From the NCBI GenBank assembly GCA_963667715.1, contig OY763926.1, positions 1,550,001-1,614,000 of the forward strand: a stretch of 64,000 nt of DNA. The letters are read 5' to 3'. The notes beneath the pieces are model-generated. The model worked only from the letters and a program-made list of their open reading frames with translations, had not been told where the DNA came from and did no database searches. This document shows positions 18,257-29,083 of the stretch, one piece after another. How positions within the stretch are numbered: the first letter of the stretch is position 1; each line of letters opens with the position of its first letter. The translations under genes were made by a program, and so were the position numbers. This stretch comes from JAFGDI01 sp963667715. Its GTDB lineage: Bacteria; Planctomycetota; Phycisphaerae; Sedimentisphaerales; SM23-30.

Positions 18257-19253
18257 TATACCTCAGAATAATGCTGATCAGATTATATCTGATTTCCAGA
18301 ATGACTATTCTAAGATAAAAGAGCAGGTGCGCAAGCATTTCTTAGGACAGGAATCTTTGGTTGATGACCTGCTTTGTGGAGTTTTGGCTGGCGGCCATGT
18401 TCTGCTCGAAGGCGTACCAGGTACCGGAAAGACCATACTCGCTCACAGTCTTGCCGGAGCTATGGACTTGAGCTATCAGCGTATCCAGTGCACACCTGAT
18501 CTCATGCCCGCTGATATTGTCGGTCACTATACTATTGGCGAAACCGATTCTGGTGTACAAAAGATCGTATATCAGCAGGGGCCGGTTATTACTAACTTCA
18601 TTCTGGTTGACGAGATAAACCGGGCCACTCCCAAAACACAGTCTGCTTTACTCGAGGCTATGCAGGAAGGGCAGGTTACTGTCGGCAGAGATACGATCTC
18701 GCTTCCTCAACCGAATATGTTCATTGCTACCCAGAACCCTGTTGAGCATGAAGGAACCTATAATCTGCCCGAAGCTCAGCTTGACCGCTTTATTGCCAAA
18801 TTGCTGGTTGGCTATCCCGCTCCAAATGATTTTAAGGCCGTTTTACAGCTTACAACCGGCCAAATAACAAAACAAGATACACCTGTTGTCTGTGCTCACC
18901 GCGTAATTGAACTTCAGAATATAGTTCGCCAGGTGGAAACTACTGATAATGTTCTGGAATATGCCGTTAAAATTGCTGTTATGTCACATCCGGAAGAATC
19001 AGAACTCACGATCGTGCGTGAAAATGTCACTCTGGGTGTAAGCCCTCGTGCTATTCAGTCTTTGGTTATGATGGCAAAAGTAAAAGCTCTCTGTGATGGT
19101 AGAACTGTTATTTCTTGTAAAGACCTTAATGATTCGGCTCTTTGCGTTCTCAGACATAGGATACTTCTGAACTACTCAGCGGTTTCCAGAAAAGTTGATG
19201 CTGATACTATCATAAATGAGATTATCTCTACTTTGACTTCTATGGACAGGTAG
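18249..19253 (+). CDS. MoxR-family AAA+ ATPase
   Basis: Cytoplasmic AAA+ chaperone-like ATPase that acts with vWA-domain proteins to mature or activate partner complexes. Walker A GVPGTGKT at 55-62, Walker B ILVDE at 118-122, sensor-1-type stretch MFIATQNPVEHEGTYNLPEA, and an arginine-finger-like LDRFIAKL. At 334 aa it is standard for MoxR. It overlaps the upstream membrane-protein gene and is followed five bases later by a DUF58 gene, then BatA-like and vWA genes, the classical MoxR-DUF58-Bat order. The identification is secure; the client of this particular machine is unknown. Confidence 0.95.
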   Translation: MTDIPQNNADQIISDFQNDYSKIKEQVRKHFLGQESLVDDLLCGVLAGGHVLLEGVPGTGKTILAHSLAGAMDLSYQRIQCTPDLMPADIVGHYTIGETDSGVQKIVYQQGPVITNFILVDEINRATPKTQSALLEAMQEGQVTVGRDTISLPQPNMFIATQNPVEHEGTYNLPEAQLDRFIAKLLVGYPAPNDFKAVLQLTTGQITKQDTPVVCAHRVIELQNIVRQVETTDNVLEYAVKIAVMSHPEESELTIVRENVTLGVSPRAIQSLVMMAKVKALCDGRTVISCKDLNDSALCVLRHRILLNYSAVSRKVDADTIINEIISTLTSMDR

Positions 19254-19258
19254 TTTGT

Positions 19259-20131
19259 ATGGATATCACTATAACACTGCTAACTGACCATGAGATCACA
19301 TTCTTAAGATCGCTGACTTTTATGCCAGCTATTTTTAGTACTGGTGGCATCTATGGCGCCCTCAGCTCCTCTGATCCCGGTAGCGGACTGGAGTTTAATG
19401 AATATAAGCCTTTCGTCTCTGGTGATGACCTGAAATGGATAGATTGGCATCATTATGCCGGCAAAAAACAGCTTGTCCTGAAAACTTTCCACCGGCACGA
19501 ATCACTTACTTATAGAGTTGTAGTTGATCTCTCTGCATCTGTTATTACCGCTGGAGATCAAAAGGTAAATCGAGTCAAACAGTTGGCCGCTGCTCTGGCT
19601 GTTGTTTTACTGGGGCATCAGTGTAAAGTCGAAATACAGCTATTGGGCAGTTCGGCCGTAAAAAGTTTCAGTGGTAATGGCCATATCCGGCCTGTACTGG
19701 ACCATATTACGGCTTTGGAGTCTGTTGCTAATGCAGATCTCACCGAGTTGACTTTTGATAAGCTCCCTCCTGAAAAGTCTGCTATAGTTCTTGTCTCCGA
19801 TATGGTTAGCTCCAAAGGAATTGATATCCTAAAGTCGGCAATGGATATCTGGCAGTATAGAGCTTCGTTTTTCTCTGTCAGTACACCATGGGAGCGAGCC
19901 CCTCAGCTCACTGGTGCCTGTACTCTCATTGATGCCGAAACTGGTTCAGAGCTCAATCTTGACATACAAAACAAACAGATAGCAGACTATATTCAAACAC
20001 GCAATAATTATTACACCGAGCTGACCAATTATATAGTTTCCAGACGATGGAGTTATTATGATTGCTGCTGTGATATTCCTCTGGTCGATTTCTTTGCCAC
20101 GGTCTTTAGGGCTGGTAAAATCGTTATATAG
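19259..20131 (+). CDS. DUF58 domain protein
   Basis: Member of the DUF58 family that almost always accompanies MoxR. The family signature GSGLEFNEYKPFVSGDDLKWIDW is followed by a vWA-like segment (VVVDLSASV, with a partial DxSxS metal site) in the second half. At 290 aa it is a short form without N-terminal membrane helices, so it is probably cytoplasmic. It starts with ATG five bases after moxR. Thought to couple the MoxR ATPase to membrane-bound vWA proteins; biochemical function is not established for the family. Confidence 0.92.
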   Translation: MDITITLLTDHEITFLRSLTFMPAIFSTGGIYGALSSSDPGSGLEFNEYKPFVSGDDLKWIDWHHYAGKKQLVLKTFHRHESLTYRVVVDLSASVITAGDQKVNRVKQLAAALAVVLLGHQCKVEIQLLGSSAVKSFSGNGHIRPVLDHITALESVANADLTELTFDKLPPEKSAIVLVSDMVSSKGIDILKSAMDIWQYRASFFSVSTPWERAPQLTGACTLIDAETGSELNLDIQNKQIADYIQTRNNYYTELTNYIVSRRWSYYDCCCDIPLVDFFATVFRAGKIVI

Positions 20132-20155
20132 TATTATTATAAGGTTTCCTCAAAC

Positions 20156-21499
20156 TTGAGTTTTACAGGTATTACATCTTTATTCGCATTTTCGCTGCTC
20201 GCCGCTGCGGCCGTAGTGCTATTAATACTACACTTTCTAAATGAAAAAAATACCCGTATTACTGTACCGACCAATTTATTCTGGCAGTCGGTATCAAGCA
20301 AGACTAAAAGTTCCGTTATTTTTGGTAAATTAAGGCATTGGCGATCATTTATTTTGTTGCTGATGGTTATTATTTTCTTAATACTATCGCTGATGGAGCC
20401 TGTCTTTTCAACCGATCACCAAAATTACCTCTTTATCATTGATTGCCGTAGTTTCCCTGGCGATGATACTGCCTCCAGTTTGGAGCAGGCTAAGACACTC
20501 TCTCTTGACTTACTCAGCGATCTTCCTGCTGACGCCGGCATAGCCATCATTGCTATTGAAGAGACCGCCAGCATTGCTCTTACTTCCGGCGAAGATCCTG
20601 CGACTGCCACAATAGCCGTCCATAAACTAAAACCTGCCAATTCCTATTCTTCCCTTGCTTTGGAGCAGGCTCTGGCTATGGCTGATGCTATTACAAAAAG
20701 TGGTGAATGGCATGTCCAGATGTTCGTCAATTCTGATTGTCGTCCACTTATCTCTGACGCTGACAGAGAGCATTACAGTATTTATTCGCCGTCATCTGAC
20801 GGTATGCATAATTCTAATGATGCTGATACCGCAATTCCCACAAAGAAACACAAGGTATATCTTAATGGTAAGGTACCTGTTATGCTCGCCGAGTTCTACC
20901 GCAACAACCAGTATTGGACTGTTGTTGATAATGAGAAGCAGGCTGATATGTTTATCTGCTATAACAGTACTACCTGCAGGCACACTACTTCGGTTATTGA
21001 AGTGAAAAAAACAGCAGGAAAAACTGTGAAGCTTGGTAAAATAGTGGCTTCTGACTACCTTACCGCAATGGTAAGCGATAGTATATCCATTACTCGTGAC
21101 CTGTTTGCTGGTACCGGTTCCGGCCTCACTGTTATAGGAGATAATAATAGAGTTTTACTGCATACCCCAGATAACAAAATTTTAGCATATCTGGATTTAA
21201 CCGGTAAAGTGATCGTCTCCGAGGCTCTCTTTGCAGATGATGCCAGTTTTTGGAAGCAGCCGCAGTTTATCGAACTTATGACTGTCTTTTCCTCACTGGC
21301 ACAAAATTGCTCTCTCCGCTTCTCACCAGATAAACCTGAGCATTATTCTCAGTATGAAAATCAATATAGATCTAAGGAGTTATTAGATATAAATAGTTCG
21401 TTTCTTCATAAAACAGGTCTGACTCGTATTGCTCTCTTTTTATCCTTAACTGGCTTATTGGTCGAGTTTGTTCTATATTGCAGGAGAGTGATCGTATAA
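20156..21499 (+). CDS. BatA-like membrane protein with degenerate vWA domain
   Basis: Integral membrane protein with the N-terminal aerotolerance (BatA) membrane domain. A helix at 6-26 is followed by a cytoplasmic segment typical of the family (FLNEKNTRITVPTNLFWQ), then a second helix at 62-80. A periplasmic/cytoplasmic domain begins with FIIDCRSFPGDD, which occupies the place of the vWA MIDAS but lacks DxSxS, so metal binding is probably lost. A third helix lies at 423-443. The start codon is TTG (AAGG 11 bases upstream). The stop codon TAA shares one base with the ATG of the next gene. Part of the MoxR-DUF58-BatA-vWA unit. Confidence 0.8.
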   Translation: MSFTGITSLFAFSLLAAAAVVLLILHFLNEKNTRITVPTNLFWQSVSSKTKSSVIFGKLRHWRSFILLLMVIIFLILSLMEPVFSTDHQNYLFIIDCRSFPGDDTASSLEQAKTLSLDLLSDLPADAGIAIIAIEETASIALTSGEDPATATIAVHKLKPANSYSSLALEQALAMADAITKSGEWHVQMFVNSDCRPLISDADREHYSIYSPSSDGMHNSNDADTAIPTKKHKVYLNGKVPVMLAEFYRNNQYWTVVDNEKQADMFICYNSTTCRHTTSVIEVKKTAGKTVKLGKIVASDYLTAMVSDSISITRDLFAGTGSGLTVIGDNNRVLLHTPDNKILAYLDLTGKVIVSEALFADDASFWKQPQFIELMTVFSSLAQNCSLRFSPDKPEHYSQYENQYRSKELLDINSSFLHKTGLTRIALFLSLTGLLVEFVLYCRRVIV

Positions 21500-24400
21500 T
21501 GCTTTTAGGCAATATAAATACATATATACTATTGGTTCTACCAGTCATTATGCTTATAAGCTGGCTTTTATTCCATAAAAACAGCTCTGGTAACAACTGG
21601 CGTTGGCTGTTGTGTGCTTTGCTTTCTGTTACATCTGTTGTTATTGCTCTCACCAGGCCGTATTATTCCTTAAGTGACAAGTTGCGGAAGGATATTATCC
21701 TCATCGATGTATCTGACAGCATTTCAGATGAAACACTGAAAGCAAATTGTGAAAAAGCCAGTACCCTCCTGAATAATAGCTCAGGCTATCACCAAACACC
21801 TCTTTATGCTTTTGCTGATGATATTATTCCGTTATTACCGGAAAATATCTCCTCTCTGGTTTTGGACCGACAAGATCACGCTGGGGTTTTCTCAACTTCA
21901 AATCCAGATTTCTTCAATGGCTCAAACCTGCAAACAGCCTTATTATCTGCTATTAGTTTCGTTAAGTGCAATGCTGATATATATCTATATAGCGACTGCT
22001 GGCAAACTGCCGGCAATATCTCTGATTTTATCAATATGTTTGCCCGTTCCGGGATAAAAATATACCCCATGGGGCAGGATAATAGTAATATAAATGAAGT
22101 CATTTTGAGGGACGCCCGAATTGATGACAATGTCATCTCTGGCCAGACTGTAAATATCTCTCTCAAAATAGAATCATCTCTAAACACTAAATGTCGAATA
22201 AATATTCGTACTCCTGATAATACCATAATATCTCATACTGATCTGGACTTAACACCGGGGATTGTCGATACGAACGTTCCGGTAAACATAAATTCCGATA
22301 GCTATTTCCGCTGCATCGCAGAGATAGCCCCTGAATTGGATACTGACAAGACTAATGATCAGCTATTGATAACCAGAAGGGTATCAGAAGCTCCATCAAT
22401 ATCTCTGGTAGGGCTTAACCCGCAGTATCACAGCCAGCTTGAGAGTCTGTTAGGGGCAAATGTCAGAGTATTTGATTATACTAGCACCAACAGCCTTGAT
22501 AGTACCGATTTGCTTATAGTCTCTAACCTTGACCCTGCCAATGAAATACCGGATTGGGAGCTGGTGAAAAAACGGGTTTCTGGTGGAATGGGCGTTCTTA
22601 TGCTGCCGGCTGGGGAGGATCTCAGGCTCCATTCGACAAAATGGCTGGGCCTCACTGAGCTGCTCCCTGTTTCATTGATGAGTGATAGTAAACATGAAAA
22701 CCCGGATTCGGCTATCGTATTTATTGTTGATACTTCCCTGAGTATGGGGCAGCAGAATATGGCTCTGGCCAGAGAGATCATTAAACAGGCTCTGTTAAGA
22801 ATGAGCAATAATGATTATATTGGAATTGTAGAATTTTACGGACAAAAAAAGTGGGTTACCCAGCTTCAGCAGGCCACGAATTATCTGGAGATCAATCGTG
22901 CTTTAAGCCGTCTTACCTCTGGCGGCGGTACTGTCTTTCTTCCAACCCTTGAGGAAGCTCATTATGCATTGTTAAATGTTGATGCTGCTGCTAAACATAT
23001 CGTGATCATTACTGATGGTTGTGTTGAACGAGCCGACTACCAAAAGGCTATAAATAAAGTCACCAATGATAATATCTCGCTGTCAACCGTATTGATCGGT
23101 CCGGCTACCTATGTAGGTTTTCTCTATGAACTGGCAAAGTGGGGCAATGGAGAATTTTATCATGTTCAGGATAAACTCACTCTTCCTGCTATTAGTTTTA
23201 AGGAAATATATAAAAAGTCCGGGGCTATGAATGCCAGCAGTGTTAACGATATTACCGCCTCTTATCCCTATGAAGTTCTCACTGATATTGATTTGAATAA
23301 GATCAATAGATCTATGGATTATGTCAAGACCGGCTTGCGTTCGACCGCTCAGGCCCTTATCTCTGTAAATGGCGGGCGGCCGCTGCTTTCTTACTGGAAT
23401 TATGGCTTGGGTAAAACCGCCTTTGTCAGCTCGAATATGTTTGTGAATAATCTCACCGATACTGAAACTGCAAAATTATTTACAAATGTCTGTTCTATGC
23501 TCTGCAACAGCAAAAAACAAAGCAGTAATGATCTGCAATATCGAATATATCTAAATAAGTTGGAGCTGTTCTATCGCACTGGTTTACCTGATACTGATGA
23601 TTTTGATGTTATCATCTCAACTGATGGTTATAGCTCTGAACATAAACTATATCAGATTGCTGATAATTTATGGAAAACCGCTATTGCCTTGCCGGAAACA
23701 GCTTTCTATCAGGTCACTATCAAGCATCAGCAAAAAGTATTGGCTAATACTGAGCTGGCATATAATAAACCTTTTGAGCTTTGTGCTTGTAATGATAACA
23801 CTGAGCTGGTCGATCTGTTCAAGGTATCAGCAGACCAAACCAGCATGGCAGAAAACAAAACTGTTGTTGAGCTATGGAGCTGGTTTATTTATGCTGCTAT
23901 GATCTTTTTATTGTTAAATGTCTTTTTACGACGCTTACCCCTATTACGCAGCAAAAAGCATGTAAATATTATACTCCTTGTAGTTACAGCATCTTTATCG
24001 TGGTCTGGCTCTCTATCTGCCGCCGATACCCAAAATGCAGATATAATATCTCGTTTAACTGCTAACCTTAACTCCGAAATCTACTCTAATGACACTGAAA
24101 ACTTAATAAACAACAGTGATATTATTTCCTATATTTGCGGCTCTTACTCTCCTTTAGAACCTGAACATATAGCACAGGGATTTGATCGTTATATTCAGAA
24201 AATGCTTGATGGTTATGATTGTTTTGCGGAACAAAAATATTCTCAGGCATCTGATAGCTTTTATACTGCTATGAAGATAGCAGGATCAGTAAAAGACCAG
24301 GGCTATGCTTTAGCCTGGACTATGCTTGCCGCTGATAAATGTAACAGGTTGGAAGAATTAATCGGGCTGGTAATGAATTGTTCTAATATTTCAGTGGAGA

Positions 24401-27400
24401 ATTACAGCTCTTTACTATTTATTGCCGGCTATCATAACTATTCATCTGTGATTCAAAAGCTCAAGAACGCAATAAATGCCTCAGACTCATCTCACTCGCA
24501 GACTCTGCGTTCCCTGAATGATACGGTGATCAAATTACAGCTTTTGCGATCTGAATTTGATCAGTCTGGCTTACTCATTGATGAGATAAGAACCGCTGAT
24601 TCTGCTCTTGCCACTGTAAATAATTATCTCCGCTTTGACAGGATAGCAGAATTAGAGAATATTATACCTGTTATCATAAACAATATCGACTCTAAGTCTG
24701 AACTGATTACTTTTGCCAATGCTCTGAACACCAATTACGCTTTATACGAGTTTGCACGCATTGCCCTTGAAAAGGCCGCAGGCTCTCCCGACGGCTATTT
24801 CAGTGCAAAGCTCTCGCTCGCCCACAGCCTGAAATTCCAGGGTGATAATAAGGCCGCTTTGAAGGTATTAGATGAACTTAATGATAGTGAACTTATCTCT
24901 GCCTCGATGAGGTTGCAGCTGGCCGCCGAATATGAAATGCTCGGAAATAGTGAACAGGCAAATAATATATTCCAGCAATTATATGCGGTTACCGGCGATT
25001 TAGACCTTAAACTGAAAATCGCTGAAGCTGCTGATAATCATATGGATTCTGATCAAGTGTTCCAGTTCTGGTTGAATATCTGGATGCAGACCGACCCGGA
25101 GAACCTTTTATTTGCTATTGAACCTAAACTACTTGATCATGCAAGCCGCACTAATAATCTAGTTAAGCTGGTTCTTTTACTCGAAAAACAGATTGCTCAG
25201 GGAATTGACCGGGAAAAAAGTATAAACCTGTTAGTCTCCATTTATGAGAGTGTTGGCGATACTATTGGCATTGTGGAGCTGGTCAACCAGTATTATGGCC
25301 AGAATTCCATTAAAGCATTAAAATACAAATTGAGGATCTTTTATCGCTCTCATCAGTATTCCTATTGTGTAAAAACACTCAAACAGCTCCTTAAAGCTGA
25401 CCCGGATAATACTCTGGATTATTTATATCAGTTGGCTCTGATGTCTCTTGAAAACAAGGAACCGGCCTTTGCCTATGAGATCCTTGATACGATCTCTCGT
25501 TATATGCCTGATCAGGTCGATAATTATGAATATGTAGCAGCCGTTTACAACCTTATGCACGATACAGAGCAGGCTCTATTATATTATGAAAAAACTCTGA
25601 ACAGCGGTGTTGCCAGTGATGATATCTGGCTCTCCTGGTCTCAGGTGGCCTTAACCGTTCATGGTAAAGAATATACCCAGACCAAACTCCAACAGCAGTT
25701 ATCACCGGATATCTCTGATAACCTTCTGGTTGTTATTGTCGATTCGTTAATGAATATAAATGCCGACCGTGAGATAATTAGCGATTCTCTGACTTTAGTA
25801 TTTTACCGTATCTCTAAAGATCCCCAGCAGTCATTTTTCTACCATCTTGCTAATGATATTATGGCTCATCTCGGTATTAAAGGAGATATGGTAACCAGAC
25901 TTAATCTAGCCTCTTCATTATACACCCCGGGCTATCGTCGATTACTGTTTCGCAAAATGATAAATGAGGTAGACCCCAGCAGTGCCTTTTCCGTAATAGA
26001 CCTCGAAAAACTGCTCATGATGCTGGATTGTAAGATCTCCTATAGCGTAATGATCAATTTTGCCAGAGACTTTCTCAATAGCGGTAATGATGCTCTGGCC
26101 GATTTCTTCCTGAAAAGCTATATCCTGCCCGATGTCGAAAACAGCGACCTTTTTGAGCTGGCTGATTATTATGAACGCAATGGAGAGTTTGACCGGCTGG
26201 TATCTATCTTCAAAGAGGCCAGTATTTATCGTCCCGGCGATATTGAGGTAACTATCCGACTGGCAGAGTACTATGAGATTACTGGTGATCTTGTAAACTC
26301 TTTTGACCAGTACCGTATCGCATATGAAAAAGCCTCTCTTCAAGGTGCCTACGATTTCGATCTTGGCTCAATAAACGATAATAAGAATATAAATAGCATA
26401 GTACAGCTCAGAAGGGTAGCTCTCGAAGGTATGCTTGATACCTCTGGCCCAGCCGATATAAATTGGCTTAAAGAGCATATCCGCTCCCAGCTCAACAATT
26501 CCAATTTTTCTCGCACCGATTCCAGATCTCATAGCTTATTCCTTTCATTCTGGAAAGATTATGACATTGTATCTCTGGCCACTAATGATCTTAACGCATC
26601 GAAAACAGCCATAGCAGATATAACTAAAAAATATAATCCTGATTTTGCTTTTTGTCAGCAGCTTATTGCTAACCGGGTAGAATATGGCATATACTCAGAT
26701 TCTCTAGCCACCGCTCTTGACCGCGATACTCACAGTATCATCCAGTTCCTGATTAGCGACTCTGTTTCACCTCTGCCGACAGTGTCTGATTTAAGTAATA
26801 TCCTTGAACTGATCAAAGCAGATAATATTAGTGAAGCTTCTACTTTGCTCCAACAGCTTTCAGCTGATCTCAATGTCTCTGATTATCCGATTTTAGTTGA
26901 TCTGCTTACCGCTGCCGTTGCTACTGATAATTGGCAATATATCGAAGGTTACCTATATAGTTATATTGACGGCGTACTATCGTCAGAGCCTGCCCCAGTC
27001 CGTCGCGGGCATCTTTGCAGTATTTGCCGGATTGCTGGCAGACTTATCAATAAAAGCAGACAACTGGAGCTTTCCCGCTACCTATCTGCCGGATTTGCCA
27101 ATGACCAACTTTCCAAACATAATATCGAACTGCTGGCCGTTGACATCAATAGCGACAGGTATTATTCCGATCAGGTAGCAGAAGCTGTTATTGAACATGG
27201 CCCCGTCGATATTAGTGTTCTCCTGGAAATCATCAAGTATAGCGATATTCAGTTCCGAGGCGAGCTGTTAACCAAAGCCCTGGCCCAGATCGCACCTGCT
27301 AAACGATTCGTTTTTATGATTGGTTATATCAGAGACCTTGACCGTGAAGTTTCTGACAGAGAGCTGGATGATTATTACAATATTATTGCCATGTTGCCAA

Positions 27401-29073
27401 AGTTTGGCTTAGGTATTCAGACCAGCTATCAATATCTGATAAGATTTGCTGATGAAGCCAGAACCAATATAGTGCTTGTTAAGGCTATGGCTGATCGCTT
27501 ACTGATAAATGAACCTGAAAATCTTGCCAACTTAGCTTTTTCAAACTACCTGCTTTCTCAAAAAGACCATGCCGCCGCTCAGGCTTTCGCATATAACTTC
27601 CTTGATCGATTATACCAGTCTGATTTGCAGGTGGCCAACCTCATCTGTATTATTAGTGATACGGTAAATTTACTCTCTGACAGCGAGCTCCACGCAAAAG
27701 TACAGGACTATCAGGCTGTTTCAGCTGATGATCTTTCCTGGGCTGCCAGTGTTGCTCTAACCGCCATTTACAATAAGCTTGATGATCGCCCATTGCTAAT
27801 GCAAGCAGCTGTTGATTGCTGGAGAAAGTACCCCGTAGACAGAAATATCATGCTTTATATTACTGATATCCTCTCTCGTCTTGGTGACGGCGATCTCGTC
27901 CAGCAGTTGCTGCAGGAATCACTGCATATTTACCCTGACAATACATATTATCGGCGAGCCTTATTCAGGTATGCCTGTAACAATGGTGATTATACCACAG
28001 CTGCCCAGGCCTTAAATTACGATACTTCTGCCTTACTGGAGCTAAACTCCGTCTATCTTGCCTCATTACAGGATGATCAGAGTTCCCTTATCCAGCGTGT
28101 TGTCTATTCCATTGTCAAATGTCGCAGAAACCTTACCTTTTACAGCTTCCTCTGGAAAAATTGGCAGAGCCCCGGCGGCCTTATCGAGCTTATTGCCAGA
28201 AGTTCTGATGACCAAAAAATGAATATGTATGAATATCTGGCTGGGATCGATGGGTTAAAAGATACCCTGAAAAGATATTTCCGCTTTATGCCTCAGAGCA
28301 GAAGTTATTATCTCGATTTCAAACGTGGCCTCAATAGCCGGCAGGCCGCCAACTCTGCTCTATATTTGGATACGCTTAAAAATCTTATTACTGGCACTCT
28401 GGAATCTGATAACCATTCTTATTTCAATATAACTCTGTCTCCATTCTCTTGTAGCCAGCTTGAGAGATTACTACTTTCAATAGCCGCAAACAGCAATACC
28501 CTGTTACTGCCTGATAAGCTCGCTTCTTATCTGGCTGTTACCAATGATCTATCCTTGGATATTTCTGATGAATATTGGAATATTATAAATAACTCTTACA
28601 ATAGGTATCCTACAAGCGAGCTTAACTTCCAGCTCTTAAAATACTATACAACAATTGCCAGTAAGCAGGATTTCCTCTTGGCCCTCGATCGTATGTTAGT
28701 TCATGATAGTCTGGTCTATAGTGACCATGCCCTCTCGAACCTTCTGGAGTTGCAGGTAAATAGTTCCAGTGCCTGCACTCTTATAAGTTCTGCCGTTGAA
28801 CATATTATTGACAACTTGGACAATAATACTATAGACCACGACAAGGCTGTCCAATATCTTGCTATGCTGGCCATCTTACAGCATAATTGCGGCGATTCCC
28901 CTGAATCTGCCTTAAATACCATCTCCGCACTTGCTGCCGATATTCCGCAGCTGCAGCTTTGGTATCTTGATGCTTTAACCCAATGCGGTTATAATGATAG
29001 TGCTGTTAAACTCTGGCACTCTATGGATAATGCCAAAGTTCTACCAGTCATCAGGCAGACTGATTACAAATAG
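21499..29073 (+). CDS. giant vWA plus alpha-solenoid (TPR) membrane protein, 2,524 aa
   Basis: Very large Bat-type protein. I use the ATG at 21499 (TAATG overlap with the previous gene; AGGAG 12 bases upstream); an in-frame TTG lies seven codons earlier. Order: two TM helices (about 9-26 and 35-52); a vWA-like domain with an intact DVSDS MIDAS at 70-74; a second vWA domain with DTSLS at 411-415 and VIITDGCVE; a TM helix at about 794-815. Next comes a hydrophobic stretch ending GSLSAADTQ at about 823-845 that looks like an internal signal peptide. The remaining 1,680 residues are almost entirely helical TPR-like repeats. The layout suggests fusion of a BatB-like vWA protein with an exported TPR protein (BatC/BatE-like). 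One frame is open throughout, so it is not an assembly artefact of stops. Confidence 0.88.
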   Translation: MLLGNINTYILLVLPVIMLISWLLFHKNSSGNNWRWLLCALLSVTSVVIALTRPYYSLSDKLRKDIILIDVSDSISDETLKANCEKASTLLNNSSGYHQTPLYAFADDIIPLLPENISSLVLDRQDHAGVFSTSNPDFFNGSNLQTALLSAISFVKCNADIYLYSDCWQTAGNISDFINMFARSGIKIYPMGQDNSNINEVILRDARIDDNVISGQTVNISLKIESSLNTKCRINIRTPDNTIISHTDLDLTPGIVDTNVPVNINSDSYFRCIAEIAPELDTDKTNDQLLITRRVSEAPSISLVGLNPQYHSQLESLLGANVRVFDYTSTNSLDSTDLLIVSNLDPANEIPDWELVKKRVSGGMGVLMLPAGEDLRLHSTKWLGLTELLPVSLMSDSKHENPDSAIVFIVDTSLSMGQQNMALAREIIKQALLRMSNNDYIGIVEFYGQKKWVTQLQQATNYLEINRALSRLTSGGGTVFLPTLEEAHYALLNVDAAAKHIVIITDGCVERADYQKAINKVTNDNISLSTVLIGPATYVGFLYELAKWGNGEFYHVQDKLTLPAISFKEIYKKSGAMNASSVNDITASYPYEVLTDIDLNKINRSMDYVKTGLRSTAQALISVNGGRPLLSYWNYGLGKTAFVSSNMFVNNLTDTETAKLFTNVCSMLCNSKKQSSNDLQYRIYLNKLELFYRTGLPDTDDFDVIISTDGYSSEHKLYQIADNLWKTAIALPETAFYQVTIKHQQKVLANTELAYNKPFELCACNDNTELVDLFKVSADQTSMAENKTVVELWSWFIYAAMIFLLLNVFLRRLPLLRSKKHVNIILLVVTASLSWSGSLSAADTQNADIISRLTANLNSEIYSNDTENLINNSDIISYICGSYSPLEPEHIAQGFDRYIQKMLDGYDCFAEQKYSQASDSFYTAMKIAGSVKDQGYALAWTMLAADKCNRLEELIGLVMNCSNISVENYSSLLFIAGYHNYSSVIQKLKNAINASDSSHSQTLRSLNDTVIKLQLLRSEFDQSGLLIDEIRTADSALATVNNYLRFDRIAELENIIPVIINNIDSKSELITFANALNTNYALYEFARIALEKAAGSPDGYFSAKLSLAHSLKFQGDNKAALKVLDELNDSELISASMRLQLAAEYEMLGNSEQANNIFQQLYAVTGDLDLKLKIAEAADNHMDSDQVFQFWLNIWMQTDPENLLFAIEPKLLDHASRTNNLVKLVLLLEKQIAQGIDREKSINLLVSIYESVGDTIGIVELVNQYYGQNSIKALKYKLRIFYRSHQYSYCVKTLKQLLKADPDNTLDYLYQLALMSLENKEPAFAYEILDTISRYMPDQVDNYEYVAAVYNLMHDTEQALLYYEKTLNSGVASDDIWLSWSQVALTVHGKEYTQTKLQQQLSPDISDNLLVVIVDSLMNINADREIISDSLTLVFYRISKDPQQSFFYHLANDIMAHLGIKGDMVTRLNLASSLYTPGYRRLLFRKMINEVDPSSAFSVIDLEKLLMMLDCKISYSVMINFARDFLNSGNDALADFFLKSYILPDVENSDLFELADYYERNGEFDRLVSIFKEASIYRPGDIEVTIRLAEYYEITGDLVNSFDQYRIAYEKASLQGAYDFDLGSINDNKNINSIVQLRRVALEGMLDTSGPADINWLKEHIRSQLNNSNFSRTDSRSHSLFLSFWKDYDIVSLATNDLNASKTAIADITKKYNPDFAFCQQLIANRVEYGIYSDSLATALDRDTHSIIQFLISDSVSPLPTVSDLSNILELIKADNISEASTLLQQLSADLNVSDYPILVDLLTAAVATDNWQYIEGYLYSYIDGVLSSEPAPVRRGHLCSICRIAGRLINKSRQLELSRYLSAGFANDQLSKHNIELLAVDINSDRYYSDQVAEAVIEHGPVDISVLLEIIKYSDIQFRGELLTKALAQIAPAKRFVFMIGYIRDLDREVSDRELDDYYNIIAMLPKFGLGIQTSYQYLIRFADEARTNIVLVKAMADRLLINEPENLANLAFSNYLLSQKDHAAAQAFAYNFLDRLYQSDLQVANLICIISDTVNLLSDSELHAKVQDYQAVSADDLSWAASVALTAIYNKLDDRPLLMQAAVDCWRKYPVDRNIMLYITDILSRLGDGDLVQQLLQESLHIYPDNTYYRRALFRYACNNGDYTTAAQALNYDTSALLELNSVYLASLQDDQSSLIQRVVYSIVKCRRNLTFYSFLWKNWQSPGGLIELIARSSDDQKMNMYEYLAGIDGLKDTLKRYFRFMPQSRSYYLDFKRGLNSRQAANSALYLDTLKNLITGTLESDNHSYFNITLSPFSCSQLERLLLSIAANSNTLLLPDKLASYLAVTNDLSLDISDEYWNIINNSYNRYPTSELNFQLLKYYTTIASKQDFLLALDRMLVHDSLVYSDHALSNLLELQVNSSSACTLISSAVEHIIDNLDNNTIDHDKAVQYLAMLAILQHNCGDSPESALNTISALAADIPQLQLWYLDALTQCGYNDSAVKLWHSMDNAKVLPVIRQTDYK

Positions 29074-29083
29074 AGGTTTTTAA

